Source: Sipunculus nudus | Lineage: Eukaryota > Annelida > Sipuncula > Golfingiida > Sipunculidae | DNA length: 64,000 bases | Assembly: GCA_026874595.1 (NCBI GenBank) | Contig: CM049317.1 | Span: 61,351,618-61,415,617, forward strand | Reading direction: 5' to 3' | Shown: positions 48,040 through 58,333 of the stretch, piece after piece | Layout of the letters: the number at the start of each line of letters is the position of its first letter | Position numbering within the stretch: position 1 is the stretch's first letter | The notes under the pieces: model-generated | Told to the model about the DNA's origin: nothing | Database searches by the model: none | Seen by the model: only the letters and a program-made list of their open reading frames with translations | Made by a program: the position numbers and the translations under genes

Positions 48040-49663
48040 GGACTCATAACACCATGGGAAGTACAGAAAGCCATAAATGAAATGAAAAGAGGAAAGGCCC
48101 CAGGGCCTGACGGGATAACGGTGATATATTGAAAGATACATAGTCACATATCGTCTCATATATTACAATTATTTAATAGTGTATTAGGAAATGGATTTTT
48201 CCCAGCCTCTTGGAGCAAAACATTTATTGTACCAATTAACAAGAATTCTTCCACCATAGATCCTAAAAAATTACAGAGGTATTTCATTACTTAATACCGT
48301 GGGTAAACTATTTACAAAAATATTGGCAAACAGAATTCAAAATTGTGTTGATCAAGCTGGATTATTAAATGAAGCACAAGCTGGCTATAGGAAAGGTTAT
48401 TCGACAATACATTTTTCTTTAATGGTGTGGGATCAGAAATATTTATAAAAAAAAATAAAAGAAGGTTTTATTACACTTTTATTGATTTTTCAACTGCTTT
48501 TGATAGTGTACAAAATGATTTATTGTGGTATGTTTCATTTCAATCTGGGATAAAAGAGAAACTCTCACAGTCACTTCAGTCAATATATAATCAAATGAAA
48601 TCATGTCTTCTTACAGAGGAAGGATTATCAGATTATTTTGAATGTACTAACGGAACTCGACAAGGGTGCATGTGAGTCCTCTTATCTTTCTTTTATTTAC
48701 AGATGAATTTTATGAACAAATTAATGAAACAGATTGTCATGGTATAAATATTGATTAATATTTGCCAAACTTAATGACATTAATGTACGCTGATGATTTA
48801 GTATGCTTCGGCGATACAATAGGACGTCTCCAAGAACAAATCAACTAGTTGCAAGTTTTTTCTGTCAATTATGGCTCAAAAGTTAATTTAGGAAAGACAA
48901 AAATTATGGTTTTTAGACACGGGGTTCATTAAAAAGAATAGAGAAATGGCACTATCAAAAATACTCAAATTGAAACGGTAAATAACTATAGATATACTTA
49001 GGGGTAATATTTACAAGTACATTGTCATGGTTTAAAACAAAGAAAACGCAGGTAATGCAGGCTGAAAGAGCAGTGACTCTTATAAAAAAAACTTTTATAG
49101 GAAATATAGTTGTTTATTAGTGAGCCAGCTACTTTATCTATTTGATTGTATGGATACACCGGTATTATTTTATGGTTCAGAACAGTGGGGCTATGAAAGA
49201 TGTGGAATAATTGAAAATGGTGCAATATAAATTTTGCAAGTACATTCTAAAAATTAGCTCTTCAGCTCTGAACGCAGCATCATTGGTAGAGTTTGGAAGG
49301 CATCCAATGTGTGTCGGTCAGTTATTAAGATGTGTAAAATAGTGGACAAAACTAGTACATTATGGTAATAATATATATCCAAAGCGTATATATAACATGC
49401 TGTTTAATCTAGATATGAATGGAAAACAAACATGGGTTACTCATATAAGAAGCAAAATATGCAGCGCAGGTTTTGGGTATGTGTGTATAAATCAAGAAGT
49501 AGGAGACATTAGAATATTTTTGGGTATAATAAAGGAAAGAATTATTGATATGGCAGAACAAAACTGGTCTTGTGATGTAGAAGTAAATACTAAATTAAAT
49601 TTATATGGTACCTTTAAATCCATTCTCTCAATTAATGGAGAAATATTTACTGTGTGTGACTAA
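48040..49663 (+). pseudogene. LINE reverse transcriptase and C-terminal region, broken
   Basis: Ordered RT blocks: MKRGKAPGPDG (around 48082-48114), FPASWSKTFIVPI (about 48200), NTVGKLFTKILANR (about 48297), LNEAQAGYRKGYSTI (about 48365), FIDFSTAFDSVQNDLLWY (48480-48533), GTRQGCM (48655-48675) and YADD intact at 48786-48797, then VNLGKTKIMVF. The C-terminal part continues in 49397-49663. At least one stop (near 48130), several frameshifts (near 48290, 48430 and 48670) and later stops make it inactive, although both catalytic aspartates of YADD survive. Confidence 0.9.
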
Positions 49664-49755
49664 TAACAAGCATAACAAGCGCTAGCCAGATTGAGATGTT
49701 CATGCCATGATTTGATGATTGAAAAGGGAAGGTATACGCAAATGGATAGAGTTTC

Positions 49756-50389
49756 TTGATTTTCAAGATTTGTTTGTAGAAATAAAACTTTAAAACGCTG
49801 TTTAGTTGTACATTTACTATAACATTTAAAAAGAATGTTCCCTGGTAATTAAATATGATCCGCCCCTGGAAATTCATGGGGTTTATTTCAGTGCTAATAT
49901 GGAAATGTCCATAAGCTCATTAATACAAACAACAGATATTTTGCACTAAGAACAATAAAACTGTACATGATTTTTAAGCACGAAGCAACTTACACATTGT
50001 ATGATGAAATATGTTATTATGTTTATACAGTGAACCCACTACGTAAGTAGTACCCCCTCCCCCCCCCCCCCCTTTCATTGCCCTCCCCATCTTCTCCTAT
50101 ATTCATCAATGAGACATCGACGAAATGTGAATTGAGAATTGTGATTATATCTTACTTTAAAACAGAAGATTTATGTCATATTTAACAATAAATAAACTTC
50201 AGTTAACTACAAGTCGTTGAATGGCAAATAGTCATCTTTTAATTACAAATTTTTACATTGATGAGATCACAAAGGTAATTTTACATTTTTCATGATTATG
50301 TTAATTAAATAGAACCAAATATTTCAAAATTTTACCCTTTCCATAAGGAATGTATAAGATGTAATGTAACTATGATGACCTTCCGTGTA
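49756..50389. other. No recognised gene; C-run at 50,059-50,072
   Basis: It includes a 14-C tract. GATCCGCCCCTG at 49857-49868 resembles a hAT-type end, but no partner end was found. Confidence 0.5.
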
Positions 50390-50770
50390 TTTTTCATATA
50401 AATTTGAGTACCCCAAATTTAACATAGGATCCGCTCCCGTTACACTGAGAAGATTTGGTGGAACTAATAAAAAAATGAAAATGTATTATCCAAACGTCAT
50501 CTCCACCAAATTTGGTACTTTTATCACAATCTGAACAATTCTTCTGTATTTTGCCGTTAACCGCTGCACTCACGACCAAATATGACTAGTCGCAAATATA
50601 TCATGCATGTTCTTACGCTGGTTGTACAACAAGTTAGAACAAGTAGAAACACAAGTCGCAAGTGGTCACTGGTAGTTGTGCGACCTTCGTGTAATAGTTT
50701 TGTCCTAATGGAATCCTGTGTTCTGCGACTAGTCTCGGTGGCAGTTGATGGTAGTTAGGTATTACTGAGC
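50390..50770 (-). mobile_element. Family X repeat, copy 2 (inverted)
   Basis: The reverse complement reproduces the order of blocks in 45290-45480: GTGCAGCGGTTAACGG, AATTGTTCAGATTGTGATAA, AAGTACCAAATTTGGT, TTAGTTCCACCAAAT, GGGAGCGGATCCT, TTTGGGGTAC. The 5' part holds GCGAC/TAGTCGCA words. A short minus-strand open frame across it is shared loosely with copy 1, but shows no domain. Confidence 0.65.
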
Positions 50771-51062
50771 CTCTAGTGAACATAAACAATCACCCACCCT
50801 TATACGTTTTAAAACAAATCTAAAATTATATATGTTTTTGTTTCATTACATTATAACAGAGAGAGAGTAATATTTAGCTTATTTCCAATAAATGTGTTCT
50901 TATCGAAAAACTTGTTTTCAGGTTTGCTCATTAATACTCTGGGACCTTGAACCGAATAACTGCCATGACCAGCATCAGTCCATTCCAAAATAAAACAACC
51001 TACATCTCCATTAAAGTGCATTTAAGTAACTTTTATTGCGATTCTTTATAGTGAATGTGAAA

Positions 51063-51387
51063 TTAGTTCATTTTTATGTATGTAATGTATGTCAAGTAAC
51101 ACAAATATAAAAGCACGCCATCATTTCCACCACGGTGGGCATTGGTTTGCAAAATAAAACCCCCATCATCTCTAGTCACTGGAGAATTAAAATCTTTTAT
51201 TAGCGTGTCAAAATCAACGTTTCCATTAAGAATTATAGGCAAGCCCACGATACTAAGTAATTTTCCATTGTATCATCGTTGAAAGCTACCATGGTAAATG
51301 TTCTTCCCTTTGTTAGATTTAAAACAACACCTCAAAGTACATCGGCTTGGTAAAAAGGTACGCTGGATTCTTAGGCATGGGACTGGT
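51063..51387 (-). pseudogene. Possible decayed exon, unknown protein
   Basis: On the minus strand an excellent acceptor (GTGTTCATCTTTTCTTCAG, ending 51388) precedes coding-like sequence. Frame 1 reads TSPMPKNPAYLFTKPMYFEV, a second frame LNLTKGRTFTMVAFNDDTME, and a third IVGLPIILNGNVDFDTLIKD onward to LQTNAHRGGNDG. Two single-base deletions (near a T run at about 51326 and near 51257) would explain the frame changes. The HRGG near the end recalls the HRG motif of glycerophosphodiester phosphodiesterases, but this is too little to name it. Alternatives are a processed pseudogene fragment, a degenerate viral or transposon fragment, or chance. Confidence 0.35.
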
Positions 51388-54039
51388 CTGAAGAAAAGAT
51401 GAACACTTTTTTCATGTTGATTAAGTGGGCCTAGCTGAACAAATCGTCAAGGTTTATGAGTGAGTCATTGTTTTATCTATATAATCGAGCATATCAAGTT
51501 TATTATTTAAACACGACTATCCGAGCGTTATCATTCATACCGTTATAAAATGTCGCCCTGGCGCCGGTAAACTTATGAGAGGACCAGGCCGGCTACTTAA
51601 TTCAACCAGGTCGTGTGGTCGGTATTTACATAAAGGCTCTATCCTTTTTATTTATGATCTTTATTATACACCAAATACCCATCGTCATGTTTAGTTACTA
51701 GTCACGCTGGCGTCCTTTTGGTCGATGATTTATAATGGTAAGCCTTGGGACATCAAGATTTTGTCCTTTTTCCATTATGCTATGAGCTTTAGCAGAAATC
51801 ATGGAGCTCAGGTTACCTACAATGATGGCTGCTAGTAGGAAACTAATTACTTAACCACGACACGCTGGTGTGCTGAAAGCTAGTCGGTAGCGCCGCGCGG
51901 GTCACACATCGCTGCAGACTGTTATCCCGCAGTAAAAGTGAATCGATCTTGTGATACGCCAGCCATTTCCTTCCAGCTGGAGCTCAGACGATTTTGCTCC
52001 AGGAAAGGGAAGAGTACCAGCAAAAATGTTTCTCTGCGACCTTCTTAACAAATATTAAATAAAAAAAAAAGTACTTCAACTTCAATACAAGACATACGGA
52101 CGGTTCTCTTTGTCCATCAAAGAATAAGGGTCACTTTGTCTTTGTGAGACATCAAAAGTAAAACTGTAATCAGAAGAGATTCAAATTAATAAACTTGCAC
52201 TAAAGAATCCATTCCCCTTGACTCACTGCGGTTTCTAAACACACCAGTGGTGTGGGTATAAATGTTGTGAAGAGGCTATATTGTTAAAATATGTTGGACA
52301 AGAATTGTTTCAAGACAAATGACATGACTAGGAACGTTTGTGGTAAAAACTTAATTGATTAAGTAATATTTGGCTTATATATATAACGTGATCAAAGGCT
52401 TCTTCTTGAATTGTTACAAATTTACAACTTTTAAGTTTGACGGTTGAGTTTAGTTGTCCCGGCCGTCCAACAATGCCTCACTGGAAGATCTACGGGTTCG
52501 CTTTGAAACTACCTCTGGCAGATGAATCATACCCTTAGATGTAACTTCTATCCTTATTGAGGGAGCGTCTAGGACAGAGATTCTCTTCCTCAAAGTTAGA
52601 GCGCCATCTTTTTAGTATTTTTTTCTCAATATGCTTCTGAACACAAGTAAAATATTAGCTATCAGTAATATATTTTTATATGGTATTATTTTTTATAGCA
52701 AAGTCCGCTCAGTTTAATACACTTAGTTTTAAAAGATGCACTTTTGCGGAAACTGTCGATTTAGATTTTAAATCTTAGTCCTTTACGTTATGTTATTTGT
52801 ACAGAAACCTATTACACGCGTTCATACAAAAATACACGAAAAGGTATATGTATTAAATGATTAATACAAAACACGTAAAACTTATCTTATCACCGTATAT
52901 GTGAACAGTTCACAAAGTTTGGGTCTCAGACGTGCTTGAATTTGTTCCATTTACAGACAGCGGTTTCCTGTTTGTATGTTCTCCGCGCACGAAACCAATC
53001 TATAACAAGCCATGACTTTTTTACTGGGGCTTGCTGTTCGCAGTGCACCCTTGAAATGAGATGGAGGGATTCTGTCCCCGTCAGATTAAGCGAGATGTTA
53101 CATTGGATAAAAAGGTCAGCCGGCTGCAGGCCATCCTGGCGTGGTGTACCTGATTAGGTTCCTACTATATACAATCAGTTTTTTAACATTATGACTGCAT
53201 CCGAAGTTAGTGCGTGGGGTTATTTTTGACAAAATGTACTGAAACAGCACGATTTCCAATCAGCCGTTCAAGACAACACTTTTCACAAAATGAAACGAGG
53301 AATCACTCAGAAAGCGGGCGTCCATAGCCTACAAAGCCTGGTCCCTCACCCTGATCGGGACCAATAACTTACCCGAGGCGAGAATAAACACCCTGTTCCC
53401 TGGACTTACAAAGAAGACATGAGTTAACTCATTTTAATGACAACTGACACACTTTGCTGGCGAAAACGTTCAACTCACGATACAGTTTTATAAAAATATG
53501 CGTTTTCATTACTTTTTAAAACCAAAGTTTTAATCAACAATCACTGTTGCCAAAGTTGTCAGTCGCCAACGCAAGATGACATAATACACATTCAGAACCG
53601 GATGGTTTTGTTCATACAGGGTAAAGGAAAGGCTATCAGATAAAGTATAAATATTCGAATAAAATATTATGAAGTACGTCATTGTTGTACACTTTTATTG
53701 TGACGACGTAGTAATGGACAGTATCTTCAAAGTTGTCTTTGGATTTCAACAGAAATTTGTGAAATCTGGGACAAAGACATATATTTCGTAGTCAAACAAA
53801 TAGAAGCACAAAGGACAAGGGGCGTAGTTGGTAGGATCATTACTGTCCACGAATTCCGCCCGACCCCTAATCAACCCTCCCTCCTAGGATGGATATAAGT
53901 CATATATTGGTTGATCAGTTTACTTCTATATTCGTATTTGGATTACATGTTTTACTGGTTGAGTTGCATGTCAAAAATATCGATTACAGTATTTTTCTTT
54001 TCCTTTTTTGCTTTCTTCCGGCATTTTCTGTTTGCACTA
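51388..54039. other. No supportable gene
   Basis: A plus-strand acceptor-like TTTGTTCCATTTACAG (ending 52956) opens a frame to 53157 without a recognisable domain, and a strong minus-strand donor-like GGGTAAGT lies near 53371. Neither pairs with anything convincing. A GC-rich patch lies at 51850-51930. Confidence 0.45.
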
Positions 54040-54185
54040 GACACCCAATATGGCTGCCTTCCAAAAGCTGACATTTGGGCGCAATTTTAGTTGTATGTCA
54101 AAGATTAGCATCTAAAATGTGTTGTGACCTTGACCTTATTCCACAGGTCATAGCCGAACCCTGATTATCACTAAGTTGCTGGGGC
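54040..54185 (+). repeat. Dispersed repeat family Y, copy 3
   Basis: CCCAATATGGCTGCCTTCCA, AAAGCTGACATTTGGGCGCA, TGTGACCTTGACCTTATTCC and CATAGCCGAACCCTGATTAT follow the order of copy 1 at 24340-24500. Confidence 0.65.
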
Positions 54186-54200
54186 GGGGGGGGGGGGGGG
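54186..54200. repeat. Oligo-G tract (15 G)
   Basis: The run ends the third family Y copy. Confidence 0.9.
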
Positions 54201-54867
54201 CATTCATACTGCCTATACCGGTCGTCTGACTCTCTTCGGGTCCTATTGGCCAGCATCACAGACTGAGTCAAATGAAATCAAATACAAGCCAGATAATCCC
54301 TGAGGAACCTCACCATTAATGATCAGGCATGTTTGTTATAAACCGTTGCATCTCCTCATGTCAACCTGTTTGTTTTTTTCTATGAAAAAATTGTATTAGT
54401 TGCATTTTAAGACTATAGTGTAGGTAGAGCATTAAAGGGCCTAATTTTTCAACAAGGGAAATAAAGACCTACCGTACATCTCATTTAAGAAACAGAAGTA
54501 TAAAAACCATTGGTTACATGCAAAAACAGCCTCAATTCACAGCTTTTGATTGAATGGTGTCATGTTAACGCTCTAAAAATATCCAGCTAAAACAAAGATG
54601 GCTACTCATGCGATGACACATCTGATCTGCCAGATCATTTTGAAGAGACCAATGAGTTTTGAAACATTAACTGGAGTTTTTTTTGTAAAATTCTTGATTT
54701 TCATATTCAGTTGTCACTTCCCTATGTAGTTTTCTAGGAAATTATTGAAAAAAAAAATTTAGGAAAATTATCTAAAAAAACTATAGTATTTAAAACTAAG
54801 TATACTATGAAAGATCCGAGATATAAACTAAAGATATATTTTTTTTTCGAATTAGAAAACCCGAACA
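54201..54867. other. No recognised gene
   Basis: AT-rich spacer without identified features. Confidence 0.5.
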
Positions 54868-55297
54868 TTTATTCTCAATTGTCGCTGACAGATGTGATGG
54901 AAAACGTCTATTGTTCTTGCGAATGCTTGGAGATGTGTTGTGGATAAACCTATATTACAAAACGTGAGACAAAATGTTCTCCTAAAACCTATAGCATTAC
55001 AGAATGTGACGGCGACAGAACGCTGGGAAAATACAATATTACCTTTACTCTTACAATAATTTGTGAGGTATCAGTGACCGATGGCTTCTGGTATTATCCG
55101 GCCACCTTGCGTTGGGTAGCTACACCTATGCCGCGCTCCAGATGACAGTCCATGTGATTAGTAGGGACAGTCTCTTCCGGGTGTTTCGGCGGCTTCTTAC
55201 AGTGAGCAATGTCATCTGACACCTCGCAGTTCGGAAGAACAATGCATCCCTCACACCTGAGATCAAGGCGTAAGGCTGTCTGGCACTGTGGCGTGGA
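54868..55297 (-). CDS. Possible terminal exon of a Cys-rich protein (coding part 55,094-55,297)
   Basis: On the minus strand TTTTACAATGCAG could act as an acceptor ending at 55298, followed by 67 codons and TAA at 55096-55094. The peptide has six cysteines in ~50 residues (QC, RCEGC, NC, HC, DC), including LRCEGCIVLPNCEVSDD and ends ERGIGVATQRKVAG. Codon use is GC-richer at third positions than the surroundings. AATAAA lies ~220 bases after the stop (54873-54868), fitting a 3' UTR. Cysteines suggest a secreted or extracellular domain. I do not recognise the family. The upstream ATG at 55303 could instead make it a small stand-alone frame. No upstream exon was identified. Confidence 0.35.
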
Positions 55298-55784
55298 CTG
55301 CATTGTAAAATACAGGGTGTTTATTGCGTGGATATAAACAGCATTTGCCCCCCACAAAAAAAAAAAAAAAAACAAAAAAAAAACAAGCCAATGATTACCG
55401 AGAAAATAGCAGGATACCGCATTAATAACTCGTCACAGATAAGTGTAAGCTTAGGGATTTGATGAAAACAAGCTGAGAGAAATATCAATAAAGGTTTAAC
55501 GAGCCGGTGGTTGCATTACAGGTGAGCTCCACTTGTGAGAACAAAGGCGGCCTTACCACCAGGGACTCACTTCCAGCTGCGAATCTTTTAAACAGAAACA
55601 CACCAGGTTGATCCAGAGTTCCTATAAAATTATTAATCGTTCCTTGCTTCCTACTCTGACATTTAAAAATTCGAAAAAAAGAGTAAATTCGCAAATAGAC
55701 CAATCAAACAAATAACCAATCAACAAAGAAGTCGGTAAACATAGAATAAACGTAACACCTGCAGGTATTAAATGGCTGGTATAT

Positions 55785-55847
<63 letters not shown>

Positions 55848-57979
55848 TGGATCAGGAATGGTAGACTTCTAATTATTCATATATTTACTAATTGATCCAG
55901 TGATTTTAAAGTATTACTGATCGACCAATATTAACATGTGTTTCCACATAAAATTTATTTGGGCAATCACAGTGTGCCCCTACCCCGGACAAAAGCAAGA
56001 TCGTTATAGCAATTAGCATTTACGGTATATCATCGGTCCACTGAACCATATATCCTATCCATTTACCAGAATAACTTCCTGTGAGAAAATAAATGGTCAA
56101 TATTACTTATGGGGATGGGGTTTCGATGCATCTTTAACTTTGAGACGCTGAGTTCCCTAACGGGATTTCTGTTTTCTATTGGAGTTAAGGGTGACTCCTG
56201 GGAAAAATCCTTGGCAATAAAAATCAACAACAAAGTAATTAAAACTAATGTTAGATACATCAAGTACATTGTATAATAGCTGTAGTGTACTTTCTGATGG
56301 TATATGTATTTATGACATTTACATAAATTTTCATATGATATTTTAAAATTTTCAAACATTTAGATTTTTAAATGGTACATAGTTTTGGGCAATCAGTAAC
56401 ACATTATTTTTTTTTATTTATTTATTTTTTTTTTTTGGGGGGGGGGGGGGTGAGGGATCCTAATATAACAATATCTCAAAACCTATATATTTTTTTTTGC
56501 TTCTTCTATCATGTTTCTCTCTGACTTACATTTATTTATATATATTTCAAACTTTGATTCAATAAAAAAGAATCATTTAAACTTTGTAGCACACCGAGAT
56601 TTGTTTAAAGATCGTAGTCATATTTTGGATCTGGAGAGTGATCTAGAATATTCTAGAAGGTTTGTAGTGCTCTCTAGTTTAGGTAGACTTACGTCATTCA
56701 TCGCTTAATTAATAGTCATATGGCAATCATAATGAAAAACTTAAATACTTAATATATAATTTCAATCCGGTGAGCTGTCACAGTTCAAGAATCAAAATTG
56801 CTGTAAAATTTAATATTCTCTAAAACCTATTATAATTTGAAGATTTGGGCGTGGTCAAAAAAGCGTAATTTCATTCTACACGGTCCCCTTTTTAATTTTA
56901 ATTTGATAATTCAGACTTCTCACTCTTTAAGTATTCAACGGATAACGGTGTCGACTGCAGACACATAGTTAAACAGAAAAATATCGCAACAAGCTCTTGA
57001 ACACAGAGTACTCCACCTATTTTGAAGAAAGAGGTAATTAAAAGACCTTGGGGGGTTAGGATGGGGGCTTCGTCTTATAAAGACCACATCGGCTACCCAC
57101 AGATTAATCATTACCAGACTAGTATTATCTGCATTAACTAGAAACGTGTCTTGAATGGCATCTAGTACTCATTACTGCATTACAGATAACACAGGGCAGG
57201 GCTTTCGGGAATACTGTGGCAAGCGTTTCCGACGAACAAAATGCCCGAGAATCCAAGAGTCCGAGGGTCCGAATTTGTGACTGTAGGACCAAGAGAACCA
57301 AAGCTTTTGCTTCAGTCACTGCTTACTTACTCTAACAAACCAATGTTTGTTCAGCATGATAGGTGGTTGATTTTCTGTTTGTTTTTGTATCCTCATGGAA
57401 ACCATTTCTCTCTGTCTGTCGGAGATTATATGGAAATGTAAAGGGCAGATATTGCTAATAGAATTTGTGTTAAAAACTCTCACAAACCAAGCACTGTGTC
57501 TTCACTCCGCTGACACTGACAACTTTAATACAATTAATACAATCAATACAATTAATAGGATCCTATACGTATATAGTAATATGTACAATTATAATTAAAA
57601 AGAATATAATGGTATAATGATATGACAGTGACGTTAAGTATTTAAAAACATATATGCAATATATTACATGACCCTTCAAATTTTGCCTTTTGGGATGCTC
57701 TGAAATTCCAGAAAACGTTTAAAATGCTGGCTCAAGCGTCCGGGACTCAATTTTTCTTTCTGTTAAATGCCCTGAAAGGACTAAGAGAGAAGTCATAATA
57801 AAATATATGACAAAAATGTGAAACGCATATTGTCTGTATTCTGGAAAGGAAAATCATCTTGTTTCAATTGTATTTTTTTTAGGTTTTACGCTTTACAGAT
57901 ATATTTTGGTATGGCTGAACATACAACATTGAATTCTCTTGAATCAAATTTGTAGAAATTTGTAATAATTGTAAAATGT
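55298..57979. other. No gene; A-run, (TA)n and G-run tracts
   Basis: A-rich tract at 55357-55382; (TA)n of ~58 bp at 55788-55845; T-rich tract followed by 14 G at 56406-56450; a 10-bp repeat TACAATTAAT-like, about 3.5 copies, at 57527-57560. No coding exon is supported. Confidence 0.6.
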
Positions 57980-58333
57980 AACCGGCTTCTGTGGCTCAGG
58001 GGTAGAGCGCAGGACTCAAAGCCGGGAGAAAGCCGGGGTTCGAATCTCAACCGAGTCGGTCGCAGGCTTAATAGGGAGATTGCGCCCAACAGTCATGTTT
58101 CAATCACAAACGAGTGCGATTTTCAGGAGTTCCTTGGTGTTATGACCCAGCAATTGGGATGACACACATCCAGGATCCACAGGAGTGGTACACCGAGCCT
58201 GGTTGACACCAGGATAACCGGGTTTAAGCACCTGTCACGTAGTCCGAAACTGGAATGGAACTCTGCAGTTGTACATGGTAATAGTTAAAAGCAAGCATTA
58301 CAAATGGAGGCGGTTACCTCCATGAAAAAAAAA
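57980..58333 (+). mobile_element. tRNA-derived SINE 2 with 3' stem-loop and A tail
   Basis: The A box TGGCTCAGGGGTAGAGC (57992-58008), including a GCTC/GAGC D-stem, and the B box GGTTCGAATCTC (58037-58048) give a tRNA-like pol III promoter. An anticodon-loop-like CTCAAAG (58... region 58015-58021) hints at a Leu-type ancestor. About 260 bp of unrelated body follow. The 3' end has a perfect hairpin ATGGAGG-cggtta-CCTCCAT (58304-58323) directly before nine A. It is not a functional tRNA, because acceptor and T stems do not pair properly. Confidence 0.8.

Larger units (their letters stand above)
46735..49755 (+). mobile_element. Decayed LINE, ~3 kb, endonuclease plus reverse transcriptase
   Basis: A non-LTR retrotransposon whose second ORF is recognisable from an apurinic-type endonuclease through RT to a C-terminal tail, all in order on the plus strand but broken by many stops and frameshifts. 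The 3' end, reading ARLRCSCHDLMIEKGRYTQM from about 49680 in a shifted frame, resembles the start of the C-terminal zinc-knuckle region of such ORF2 proteins and then fades, so the element is truncated or decayed there. No ORF1, 5' UTR or poly-A tail is clear. The clade is not determined. Confidence 0.9.

Noticed and set aside
45435-49868. A 4.4-kb hAT transposon bounded by CAGGGGTGGATC and its complement GATCCGCCCCTG, with the LINE inside
   Set aside because: The left end is internal to family X (it aligns with GGGAGCGGATCCT in the inverted copy at 50.4 kb), and no directly adjoining target duplication exists.
52936-53157. A plus-strand exon after a good acceptor at 52,956
   Set aside because: No recognisable peptide, no credible donor and no partner exon.
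57981-58060. A functional tRNA gene
   Set aside because: A and B boxes and the D stem are good, but the T and acceptor stems do not pair at standard distances, and a SINE body with A tail follows.
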